Shown piece by piece: positions 16,464 through 23,285 of a stretch of DNA of 27,785 bases; position 1 is the stretch's first letter; each line of letters opens with the position of its first letter. The notes beneath the pieces were generated by a model. That model had not been told where the DNA came from. It saw only the letters and a program-made list of their open reading frames with translations, and did no database searches. The DNA is from a virus, in IMG/VR virus record IMGVR_UViG_3300006919_014489, positions 1 to 27,785 of that record; one strand, written 5' to 3'. The position numbers and the translations under genes were made by a program.

Positions 16464-16688
16464 ATGGTAGAAGTAATAAAACACACATTAGGGTTTTGTG
16501 GAGAACATTGGCACCCAAATATCTGGACCCTTCTTGCAGGGGGGTTTGGATTAGCAGGTACTTATTATTATATTATATCCTATCTCAAATGTAGATATAA
16601 TAAATTTAAATCAGCGTTTGCCTATACGCTTAATAATACCTGGCAAAATTTAATTAATTATTATAAATCATGGCGAAAAATGTCGTAG
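16464..16688 (+). CDS. Small membrane protein between dpdA and queC
   Basis: This 74-residue protein has one membrane span (about residues 20-40, WTLLAGGFGLAGTYYYIISY) preceded by a Cys/His-containing segment GFCGEHWHPN and followed by a basic, aromatic tail. No family is recognised. Its end overlaps the queC start by 19 bases, so it belongs to the same translational chain. Nothing indicates that it takes part in the queuosine-type chemistry. Confidence 0.6.
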   Translation: MVEVIKHTLGFCGEHWHPNIWTLLAGGFGLAGTYYYIISYLKCRYNKFKSAFAYTLNNTWQNLINYYKSWRKMS

Positions 16689-17464
16689 TATCCTTATCTG
16701 GAGGGATGGATTCCTCAACTCTACTACTCAGATGTTTATCAGAGTATGACAATGTAACTGCTATCTCTTTTGACTACGGTCAGAAGCATAGGGTAGAGTT
16801 AGAACGAGCTCAATCTTTAGTGAATTATTTAAATGATAATGGGCAGAAGATTAATTACCAAGTTATTAAATTAGACGGTTTAGTTAACTTATTAGACTCT
16901 AATCTTGTAGAAGGTGGGGAAGATGTACCAGAAGGTCATTATGAAGAAGAAAATATGGTAGCAACAGTTGTACCTAATAGAAATAAAATCTTCTCTTCAT
17001 TAACCCAAGCTGTAGCATTATCCGTATCTAAAAAAACAGGAGAAGAATGTGATATAGCATTAGGTATCCATGCTGGTGATCATGCTATTTATCCTGATTG
17101 TAGACAAGAATTTAGAGATGCTGATTATGAAGCTTTTAAAATTGGTAATTGGGATGCTGATAAGGTAGGGTTTTTTATACCTTATATCAATACTGATAAG
17201 TTAGGAATCTTACAAGATGGGGAAAAATTAGTTAATGGGTTAGGTATTGAGTTTGATGAAGTTTATAAGAGAACAAATACCTCTTACAAACCTTATCCAT
17301 CAGGTAACTCAGACTATAAATCTGCCTCTTCAGTAGAAAGAATCGAAGCTTTTATTTCACTAGATAGACCAGATCCAGTACAGTATGAAGACGAGACGGG
17401 GCCTGTTAGTTATGAAGTTGCTAAAGCTCACGTTGAAAAGTTATTAGCTGAGTATTCAAGTTAA
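16670..17464 (+). CDS. queC: 7-cyano-7-deazaguanine (preQ0) synthase QueC, zinc-site variant
   Basis: ATP-dependent amidation/dehydration of 7-carboxy-7-deazaguanine to preQ0. The PP-loop SGGMDS lies at 10-15, VPNRN at 101-105 and the QueC signature YPDCRQEF at 141-148. The C-terminal zinc site of canonical QueC (four Cys in the patterns SCY and CGxCxxC-xx-R) is altered: the aligned positions are S205, D215, S218 and S221 before R224, so no zinc Cys remains while the surrounding pattern (TNTSY, SSVERIEAF) is kept. The 264-residue length is slightly above the usual 220-240. It overlaps the membrane protein upstream and is followed after 7 bases by an exported protein gene. Catalytic residues look intact, so I expect activity. 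Confidence 0.9.
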   Translation: MAKNVVVSLSGGMDSSTLLLRCLSEYDNVTAISFDYGQKHRVELERAQSLVNYLNDNGQKINYQVIKLDGLVNLLDSNLVEGGEDVPEGHYEEENMVATVVPNRNKIFSSLTQAVALSVSKKTGEECDIALGIHAGDHAIYPDCRQEFRDADYEAFKIGNWDADKVGFFIPYINTDKLGILQDGEKLVNGLGIEFDEVYKRTNTSYKPYPSGNSDYKSASSVERIEAFISLDRPDPVQYEDETGPVSYEVAKAHVEKLLAEYSS

Positions 17465-17471
17465 AAATAAA

Positions 17472-17855
17472 ATGAAACAATTTGTTAAAATAATAAAATT
17501 AGTTATGTATAGATTAAAAAAACTACTATTTATATTAATGTTGCCCTTAACTACCTTAGGATTTAGTCAAGAAGAATTAAAATTACCTTCTGAAATTTAT
17601 GGTATTTGGAGGAGTATAGATAATGAATTTGTTAGTATTTACACTAATTCTGAATTTGTTACTGTTTTTGATAGAAGATCCCCTGGGGGGCAAAGATTAG
17701 CTTATGGTACTATAAATTATAAAAATGGGGAAATGTGTATTAATCGTTTAGATACCCCAGATGAATATTCTTTAGCATTTATTGTTGGGGAATCTACTTT
17801 AGTAATAACTAAACCGAGATCTACACAAGCTTGGTTATGGACTAAAATACAATAA
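17472..17855 (+). CDS. Small exported protein
   Basis: No named family. The 127-residue precursor has a signal peptide: a basic stretch MYRLKK, hydrophobic LLFILMLPLTTLG and a probable cleavage site FSQ-EE. The internal ATG at 17505 gives the cleaner signal and is the likely alternative start. The mature part is about 95 residues with alternating beta-like segments, beginning ELKLPSEIYGIWRSIDNEFV, reminiscent of small lipocalin-like or DUF-type beta-barrel proteins described as GIW/GxW domains; this is only a resemblance. Presence of an exported protein between queC and queD suggests that the cassette has picked up unrelated cargo. Confidence 0.65.
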   Translation: MKQFVKIIKLVMYRLKKLLFILMLPLTTLGFSQEELKLPSEIYGIWRSIDNEFVSIYTNSEFVTVFDRRSPGGQRLAYGTINYKNGEMCINRLDTPDEYSLAFIVGESTLVITKPRSTQAWLWTKIQ

Positions 17856-17856
17856 A

Positions 17857-18012
17857 ATGAAACACCCAGACGCAAAAAAACATCAAATTATAAGTTTTAT
17901 AAAATCTGGAATTAGAATCCTAGGGTATATTCTTATACCCTATGGTTTGGTTCCTGCAGCAGGAGTTCTTATATTTAGTGAAATAATTGGTATAATTGAA
18001 GAATTAGTTTAA
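17857..18012 (+). CDS. Small membrane protein (51 aa)
   Basis: A 51-residue ORF starts MKHPDAKKHQIISFIKSGIR and ends SEIIGIIEELV. It has one glycine- and isoleucine-rich hydrophobic helix (about residues 19-42) between a basic N-terminus and an acidic C-terminus. It begins one base after the previous stop and ends one base before the thioredoxin gene, filling the gap exactly, which supports coding. I recall similar short MKHPDAxKHQ proteins from marine phages and their hosts, but no function. Confidence 0.65.
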   Translation: MKHPDAKKHQIISFIKSGIRILGYILIPYGLVPAAGVLIFSEIIGIIEELV

Positions 18013-18013
18013 T

Positions 18014-18259
18014 ATGAAAAAAATACTTTATTTTAGTGCCGCATGGTGTGGCCCGTGTAAAACATTAGGTCCAATAATGGAATCATTATCAGGACAAATT
18101 AATTATGAAAAAATTGATGTAGATAGTAATCGGGATTTATCTATTAAATATAGTGTTAGAAATATCCCTACTTTAGTTTTAGTTAAGGATGGAGAAATAC
18201 AAGGCAGATTAGTTGGTTTACAAACAAAAGAACAAATATTAGATTTTTATAATGGGTAA
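18014..18259 (+). CDS. Thioredoxin-like protein
   Basis: Minimal thioredoxin-fold disulfide reductase of 81 residues. The active site is AAWCGPCK (residues 9-16, WCGPC), and the cis-Pro loop is RNIPTLVL, followed by the GEIQGRLVG strand. It lacks one N-terminal strand/helix of full thioredoxin (about 105 residues), a common reduction in phage thioredoxins. Its probable jobs are reducing the C-terminal Cys pair of the phage NrdA or serving as general reductant. Its 3' end overlaps the queD-like gene by 8 bases. Confidence 0.9.
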   Translation: MKKILYFSAAWCGPCKTLGPIMESLSGQINYEKIDVDSNRDLSIKYSVRNIPTLVLVKDGEIQGRLVGLQTKEQILDFYNG

Positions 18260-18716
18260 GTTTCAATCAAGTAAAGTATTTGACGGCTTTTCTACTGTAT
18301 TCAGACAATGGAAAGCAGAAGAAACCCATTGTAAATTTATCCATGGCTATGGAATTTCATTTAAGGTTTACTTTGAAGGAGATTTAGATCATAGAAATTG
18401 GGTGTGGGATTTTGGGGGTATGAAACGGGCAAATGAGACTATAGATGGTATGTCTCCAAAAGAATGGATGGATTATATGTTTGATCATACCTTAATCATT
18501 GCAGAAGATGATCCATATATTAAGGCTTTTCAACAAATGGAAGAAGCAAAGGTAGCCCAAGTAAGAGTAATTCCTGCTACTGGAGCTGAAAAATTTGCTG
18601 AATATATTTATAATAAGCTAAATGAGTTTGTTAAAGCAGAAACTAACAATAGGGTTAGAGTAACTAAAGTTAAATTTTCTGAACACGGAAAAAATGCAGC
18701 TTATTATAGCGAATAA
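18252..18716 (+). CDS. queD: 6-carboxytetrahydropterin synthase-like QueD
   Basis: Predicted conversion of dihydroneopterin triphosphate to 6-carboxytetrahydropterin, the second step toward preQ0. The 154-residue protein shows the PTPS/QueD arrangement: THCKFIHGYGISFKVYFEG with C27 and H31, VWDFGGMK (49-58), FDHTLII (77-83), GAEKFAEYI (111-119) and a C-terminal KVKFSEHGKNAAYY. The zinc motif reads HGY rather than HGH, and the usual upstream AAH is FRQW-KAE, which matches a divergent QueD branch rather than the E. coli type. Adjacent thioredoxin and QueE genes and the downstream FolE support the assignment. Exact substrate cannot be settled from motifs alone. Confidence 0.82.
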   Translation: MGKFQSSKVFDGFSTVFRQWKAEETHCKFIHGYGISFKVYFEGDLDHRNWVWDFGGMKRANETIDGMSPKEWMDYMFDHTLIIAEDDPYIKAFQQMEEAKVAQVRVIPATGAEKFAEYIYNKLNEFVKAETNNRVRVTKVKFSEHGKNAAYYSE

Positions 18717-18758
18717 AAGTTATATAGTGACTGTAAAACCACTTAAAAAAATTAACAT

Positions 18759-19532
18759 ATGCTAAAAAGAATAGAAGATTACAGTAAAAAATTACCTGTA
18801 TTAGAATTATATACAGCAGTACAATCAGAAGGAAGCCGTCAAGGGTATCCGACAATAGTAGTAAGAACAACAGGATGTACACATAGATGCTATTTCGGAG
18901 AAGGTGGGTGGTGTGATTCTTGGTATACAAGTATCCACCCAGAAAAAGGCCAATACTGCTTCCAGGATATAATTGATATGTATGATAAAAACCCCCATAT
19001 ATCTGAAATGATGTTAACTGGAGGTTCACCCACAATGCATCCTAAGTTAGTTAATGAATTAACTCATTTTGCGAATGAAAGAAACATCTTTATTACCATC
19101 GAAACCGAAGGTTCGCACTTCTTACCCACTGACTACCCTATTCATTTGTTATCTATTAGTCCTAAGTTTTCTAATTCTATCCCAACTTTAGGAGCAACTA
19201 CTCCCCAAGGATCAGAAGTAGATGAAAAAATGATTAAACAACATAATAAACTTAGACTTAATACTGAAGCCATCAAAAAGTCTATTGAGTATCATCATGA
19301 TTATCATATTAAACCTGTATTAGACAAAGAATTATCTATGATAGGTGAAGTAGAAGATTTCCTAACTGAATGTAATATCCCAGATGAAAAAGTATGGGTA
19401 ATGCCAGCAGGGGATGATAGAGAATCATTATTCGAAAGTTATGGTCCAGTTATGAATTTTGCTAGAGATAAGGGTTGGAGGTTTACAGGTAGAGCTCATA
19501 TTATGGCATTTGATACCGAAAGATGTGTCTAA
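18759..19532 (+). CDS. queE: 7-carboxy-7-deazaguanine synthase QueE (radical SAM)
   Basis: Radical-SAM enzyme rearranging 6-carboxytetrahydropterin to 7-carboxy-7-deazaguanine. The N-terminal ELYTAVQSEGSRQGYPTIVV matches the QueE entry segment (substrate Glu/Gly-rich loop), followed by the iron-sulfur cysteines C40, C44 and C52 in GCTHRCYFGEGGWCDS. The usual radical-SAM spacing is CX3CX2C; here it is CX3CX7C, a five-residue insertion before the third Cys. The SAM-binding TGGSPTMHP lies at 87-95, and later ETEG (about 114-117) and SPKFS segments fit QueE. The length of 257 is typical or slightly long. A 42-base gap without a clear promoter separates it from queD. Confidence 0.88.
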   Translation: MLKRIEDYSKKLPVLELYTAVQSEGSRQGYPTIVVRTTGCTHRCYFGEGGWCDSWYTSIHPEKGQYCFQDIIDMYDKNPHISEMMLTGGSPTMHPKLVNELTHFANERNIFITIETEGSHFLPTDYPIHLLSISPKFSNSIPTLGATTPQGSEVDEKMIKQHNKLRLNTEAIKKSIEYHHDYHIKPVLDKELSMIGEVEDFLTECNIPDEKVWVMPAGDDRESLFESYGPVMNFARDKGWRFTGRAHIMAFDTERCV

Positions 19533-19555
19533 GCAAGAAGCTCTTCGTATATTGG
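19525..19555 (+). promoter_or_regulatory. Possible internal promoter ahead of folE
   Basis: Inside coding sequence, GTG (19525-19527), a 20-base spacer ending in TTCG and TATATTGG (19548-19555) mimic the intergenic promoter series, including the TCGTATATT 9-mer. It lies about 95 bases before folE. It could be chance within coding DNA. Confidence 0.25.
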
Positions 19556-19659
19556 AGGAAATAGAGGAAAATGTTAATACATGTTGTGCTATTACTATGG
19601 AGCCCGATGAAGTATTAGTTTTAATAGATAAATTAAAAAGTTATATAAATGGAGAATAA
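19525..19659 (+). CDS. Small hypothetical protein between queE and folE
   Basis: The frame is open from 19459, but the ATG there lies 74 bases inside queE. The GTG at 19525 gives a compact 44-residue protein (VSKQEALRILEEIEENVNTC, then CAITMEPDEVLVLIDKLKSYINGE) that overlaps queE by only 8 bases and folE by 11. It is helical and acidic with two adjacent Cys. No family is recognised. The start choice is by overlap geometry rather than by a ribosome-binding site. Confidence 0.5.
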   Translation: MSKQEALRILEEIEENVNTCCAITMEPDEVLVLIDKLKSYINGE

Positions 19660-20344
19660 ACGTAGAAAAATCCATGAAGAATTAGAAGTTGTACAAGAAG
19701 GTTTTGCTAATGGGGTAGCACCTGGTTTTCCATTCACAGATCAAGAAAAATCAAAAATGATTGATGAAGCAGAAGAAGCATATGGTAAGTTTCTTGATGC
19801 TTTAAAGTGTGATTGGAGAAATGATCCTAATTCTATGGAAACCCCTCGCCGTGTAGCTAAAGCTTATGTTAATGATTTATGGGCTGGTAGATACAATGCA
19901 ATGTCCCCTATTACATCATTCCCATCTGATGGTTATGATGGCGTTATTATAGAACGTAATATACCATTAACTTCAATGTGTTCTCACCATCACCAAACTA
20001 TTGGTGGGGTTGTACATATAGGTTATATAGCAGGAGAAAATGGTCAAGTTATTGGGTTATCTAAATTAAATAGGATTGTAGAGTTATTTGGACGTAGGGG
20101 AGCTATTCAAGAACAATTAACGTCTGCAATTCATAATGCTGTAGATAAAATTACATCTAAAAATAAAGGAGTTATTGTTACTATTGTTGGTACTCATAAT
20201 TGTGTATCCTGTAGAGGGGTTAAGCACCAAGGTGCAGCAATGGTAACAACAAAAGCTTCTGGAGCATTTAGAGATGATTCAAATCAAGCCCGTAAAGAAT
20301 TTTTTGATAGTTTAAAAATTAATAATGGAGGGCATAATATATAA
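19649..20344 (+). CDS. folE: GTP cyclohydrolase I FolE
   Basis: First enzyme of the pathway, converting GTP to dihydroneopterin triphosphate. The 231-residue protein carries the FolE zinc site and active site: SMCSHHHQTIGG with C111 and H114, and GTHNCVSCRGVKHQGAAMVT with C185. The upstream TPRRVAKAY segment (65-73) and VIGLSKLNRIVELFGRR (134-150) are characteristic. An N-terminal extension of about 40 acidic residues precedes the domain. It overlaps the small ORF upstream by 11 bases and shares one base with the phosphoribosyltransferase start (TAATG). In this setting it supplies the preQ0 branch rather than folate. Confidence 0.93.
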   Translation: MENKRRKIHEELEVVQEGFANGVAPGFPFTDQEKSKMIDEAEEAYGKFLDALKCDWRNDPNSMETPRRVAKAYVNDLWAGRYNAMSPITSFPSDGYDGVIIERNIPLTSMCSHHHQTIGGVVHIGYIAGENGQVIGLSKLNRIVELFGRRGAIQEQLTSAIHNAVDKITSKNKGVIVTIVGTHNCVSCRGVKHQGAAMVTTKASGAFRDDSNQARKEFFDSLKINNGGHNI

Positions 20345-20754
20345 TGTTAAAAATAGAAAATAAAATAATTTTAAGTTGGGAAGATATAACAAATTTAGTT
20401 AATGAACTATGTAAAAGAATCCCACTAGATGTTCCTTTAATAGATTCAGTCTATGGTCTTTCTAGAGGGGGGCTTATACCTGCTGTAATGGTTTCACATG
20501 AATTAGATCTCCCATATGTAAATGTAATAGGTAAACATACACTAGTAATAGATGATATTTGTGATAGTGGAACAACATTACAAAACACCCCAGGATTATA
20601 TACTGCTGTATTACACCACAAACCTGAAACTTCATGTTTTACTCCCAATTGTTGGGCTGATTTACATTTAGGAAATGAATGGATCCTTTATCCTTGGGAA
20701 AGACATGATTCAAAACAAATTCAAGATTATTTAAATAAAGAAAAAAATGGGTAA
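20344..20754 (+). CDS. Purine phosphoribosyltransferase-like protein
   Basis: Type I phosphoribosyltransferase fold. The PRPP-binding loop VIDDICDSGTTL lies at 68-79, and YGLSRGGLIPA at 37-47 is the pyrophosphate-loop region typical of xanthine/guanine (Gpt-like) enzymes. At 136 residues it is shorter than E. coli Gpt (152), and the C-terminal hood ends with WILYPWER, a motif seen in Gpt-type proteins. It shares a base with folE and overlaps the MazG-like gene by 8 bases. Converting free guanine or a related base to its nucleotide is the likely reaction; the base specificity is not visible. Guanine salvage after DpdA exchange is a contextual idea. Confidence 0.8.
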   Translation: MLKIENKIILSWEDITNLVNELCKRIPLDVPLIDSVYGLSRGGLIPAVMVSHELDLPYVNVIGKHTLVIDDICDSGTTLQNTPGLYTAVLHHKPETSCFTPNCWADLHLGNEWILYPWERHDSKQIQDYLNKEKNG

Positions 20755-21313
20755 ACAATTAGAATTAGACTTTGAAGTATACAATTCAAAAGAAAATGGA
20801 AATATTCCGTTTGTAAATGAAGTAGAAGAATTTAATACAACATTTAATAAACCAAATAATTATGAACCAACAATCCCCGAAGAAAAGGAATGGAAATTTG
20901 TTTATGATTTTGTCCTTGAAGAACTCGAAGAATATAGAGAAGCTTGCGAAAGAGGAGACATTGTGGAAATTTTGGATGCTTTGTGCGACATTGCTTATGT
21001 TTCCCTTGGGAACGGTACTATGCTACATGGCCTTAAGGATAAGATATGGCCGGCATATCAAGAGGTACAAGCTAGTAATATGTCGAAAGCTTGCAAAACT
21101 GAAGAAGAAGCCATACAGACCGTCAGCCAAAGAAGTAAGGAACAAGGTGAGGCCTGCCATTTTGAAAAGGTTGCGGATGGACGGTTTGTTGTCTATAGAT
21201 CCCGAGATAGAAAAGTTCTCAAATCACTTAACTACTTTAGACCAAATTTAGGGCAATTTTTTACAGATGAGGAAATTATTAAAACAAAACCACAACAGCA
21301 TATAGGGATTTAA
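20747..21313 (+). CDS. MazG-like nucleotide pyrophosphohydrolase
   Basis: All-alpha NTP pyrophosphohydrolase predicted to cleave (d)NTPs to monophosphates. Metal-binding motifs are EELEEYREA (E58, E59, E62) and EILDALCDIAYV (E74, D77, D81), with the phage-type C-terminal extension SNMSKACKTEEEA followed by a beta segment GRFVVYRSRDRKVLKS. The N-terminal 45 residues are a low-complexity leader. The gene lies between the phosphoribosyltransferase and the polymerase, with 8- and 1-base overlaps. Codon use in about 20890-21230 is visibly less AT-biased than the flanks, which suggests a recombined segment. It might sanitise nucleotide pools or, in the alternative, lower alarmone levels as proposed for cyanophage MazG. 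Confidence 0.83.
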   Translation: MGKQLELDFEVYNSKENGNIPFVNEVEEFNTTFNKPNNYEPTIPEEKEWKFVYDFVLEELEEYREACERGDIVEILDALCDIAYVSLGNGTMLHGLKDKIWPAYQEVQASNMSKACKTEEEAIQTVSQRSKEQGEACHFEKVADGRFVVYRSRDRKVLKSLNYFRPNLGQFFTDEEIIKTKPQQHIGI

Positions 21314-23022
21314 TGTATAAAAAATGTTATGCCACTAGATTAGGAGGCAATAAATACAAGATTCATTTATGGGATGAAGGTGGATATGATGAAATTGAAT
21401 GGTATAATCCTGCTTACCAAGAGTGTTCTAAGGAAGAGGCAACCCACATAGGTTTAAGTGGAGAGCCTCTTCGTAAAATTTATAAATGGGATAAAAATAC
21501 TTCTAATTTACACTTTCATGATATAACCCCATATCAAAAATTTCTTATAGAGAAATACGGGGTTAATGATGAACCCTCTACAGGACATAGGGAATTATTT
21601 TTTGATATTGAGTGTGAAATTGGGGGTGCTTTAACAGAAGATTATATAGAAAGAGCCCCTATGCCCATTACTACAATAGCATATTGGGATAAAACCCCTG
21701 ATAATTGGGTTATTTTAGTTCGCGATGATAAAAATGAATTAAAACGTACTAAAGCTAAAAATAAAGAAATAGTTCCTTGCAGAACTGAATCAGAATTATT
21801 AGCTAAATTTTTAGAACGTTTTAGAGAAATTGATCCTGATATTTTAATTGGTTATAATAGTGATTATTTTGATATACCTTATTTATATTATAGAATGTGT
21901 AATGTATTGGGTAAAGAATGGGCTGATCAATTGTCACCAATTGGTAAAGTAAATGCTAAAAAAAATAATGAATATTTTTTTAAACAAAACCAATTTGTAG
22001 ATATTATTGGAGTTGAGTCTTTGGATTATATCCGTTTGCACAAAAAATACAGTTGGAAAGATGAACCAAGCTGGAAACTAGACGCTATTGGGGAAAAGTA
22101 TGTAGGTGTTGGTAAAGTAGAATATGATGGAAATTTAGATCAATTATTCAAAACGGATTTACAAAAATATATTCAATATAATTTTGTTGATGTTGAAATA
22201 TTAAAATTATTAGATGAAAAACTTCAATATATAGCTTTAACAAAAAATCTATCTCATAAAGGAAAACATAATTATAGTGAAGTTTATGCAAATAGTAAAA
22301 CCCAAGATGGAGCTATATCAGCATATCTTTTAAGTCAGGGAATTACCCCTCCTAGTAAAGATCCAAATCCTAGAAGCAAAAAAGGTTATGCAGGAGGATA
22401 TTTATTTTGTCCTAAGGCTGGATTATACAAGTATATGTTTGATGAAGATTTAACTTCGTTATACCCATCTATTATAATGTCTTTAAATATAGGACGTGAA
22501 ACTTATAAGGGACGTATTATAGATGCTGATGATCGTAATAATAGATTAGGTCTTAGTGATTTGAAAGAACGTGATTACGATGAAGAATTATTAGTTGAGA
22601 ATAGTAAAGGACAACAAACTAGAGTTAATATTGGGAGATTAATTCGAATGGTTGAAGAAAATAACTTAACATTATCCGCTAATGGTTCAATGTTTACCAC
22701 AGATAGACAATCTACTTTATCTACAGTATTAAATAAATGGTTTGCTGAACGTAAATTATATAAGGGTAAAATGAAAGAAGCATACAAAGCAGGAGATAAA
22801 GAAAAAGGTGCCTATTACCATTTAATGCAATACACAATGAAAATTTTGCTTAATTCACTTTATGGGGCTACAGCGTTACCCTCATTTAGGTATGGAATGA
22901 GCTTGTCTATACTAAGTGAAGCAATTACATTATCGGGTCACCGCATTATCCAAGAATCAGCTTTGTGCGCTAATAGACATATGAATGAAGTATTACGTGG
23001 AAATAAAAAATTAGAATTATAA
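21313..23022 (+). CDS. Family B DNA polymerase, N-terminal part (gp43-like, split)
   Basis: First half of the replicative polymerase: exonuclease, palm and fingers. Proofreading residues are FFDIEC (D98, E100), IGYNSDYFDIPYL (N182, D187) and YNFVDVEIL (Y289, D293). Polymerase motif A is DEDLTSLYPSIIMS (D378 to S386), and motif B is KILLNSLYGA at 510-519. The reading frame ends about 50 residues after motif B, before the catalytic DTD of motif C, which is in the separate gene at 23422. In one-piece T4 gp43 these lie about 60 residues apart, so essentially nothing is lost. The stop shares a base with the next ATG (TAATG). Activity must require assembly of both products. Confidence 0.92.
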   Translation: MYKKCYATRLGGNKYKIHLWDEGGYDEIEWYNPAYQECSKEEATHIGLSGEPLRKIYKWDKNTSNLHFHDITPYQKFLIEKYGVNDEPSTGHRELFFDIECEIGGALTEDYIERAPMPITTIAYWDKTPDNWVILVRDDKNELKRTKAKNKEIVPCRTESELLAKFLERFREIDPDILIGYNSDYFDIPYLYYRMCNVLGKEWADQLSPIGKVNAKKNNEYFFKQNQFVDIIGVESLDYIRLHKKYSWKDEPSWKLDAIGEKYVGVGKVEYDGNLDQLFKTDLQKYIQYNFVDVEILKLLDEKLQYIALTKNLSHKGKHNYSEVYANSKTQDGAISAYLLSQGITPPSKDPNPRSKKGYAGGYLFCPKAGLYKYMFDEDLTSLYPSIIMSLNIGRETYKGRIIDADDRNNRLGLSDLKERDYDEELLVENSKGQQTRVNIGRLIRMVEENNLTLSANGSMFTTDRQSTLSTVLNKWFAERKLYKGKMKEAYKAGDKEKGAYYHLMQYTMKILLNSLYGATALPSFRYGMSLSILSEAITLSGHRIIQESALCANRHMNEVLRGNKKLEL

Positions 23023-23285
23023 TGGCTTTAAGTAAACAATCAATTAGAAAAGGAATAATTATCCTAGTAAATGGTGAAACCATATCTAAAGAAGAATTAA
23101 TAACTATGAGTGAGTTATGGGATGATAGACAAGAAAATTTTTTTAGAAAAATGTTAAAACAAGGAGGAAAATTTTCAATAAATAAAATCCCTTTTGAAAT
23201 TCACCCCCCAGAAAAAATTATAACTTCTTCAGGAGAAGTTGATACTGGAGTAGTTACAATACCAGGGGAAGATGTAAAATTTTGA
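23022..23285 (+). CDS. Small hypothetical protein inserted in split polymerase
   Basis: 87-residue soluble protein with no named family: a basic start MALSKQSIRKGIIILVNGET, a helix KEELITMSELWDDRQENFFRKMLKQGG, then a beta-like end FSINKIPFEIHPP and an acidic C-terminus. It shows none of the homing endonuclease signatures (GIY-YIG, HNH, LAGLIDADG). It starts on the last base of the upstream polymerase half and ends in TTGA overlapping the next small ORF. Being locked by overlaps between the two halves suggests either a functional partner or a harmless passenger of the event that split the gene. Confidence 0.65.
   Translation: MALSKQSIRKGIIILVNGETISKEELITMSELWDDRQENFFRKMLKQGGKFSINKIPFEIHPPEKIITSSGEVDTGVVTIPGEDVKF

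Noticed and set aside
18670-19035. Minus-strand ORF rich in Tyr/Leu over queE
   Set aside because: It is the reverse of the radical-SAM coding region; all supported genes are on the + strand and no signal for a minus-strand gene is seen.
19459-19524. Upstream ATG of the small ORF between queE and folE
   Set aside because: It would overlap queE by 74 bases; GTG at 19525 gives the short overlap that is the rule in this genome.
20862-21251. 129-residue ORF inside the MazG-like gene
   Set aside because: It is an out-of-frame shadow in the less AT-rich patch; the MazG-like frame has catalytic motifs and correct overlaps with its neighbours.
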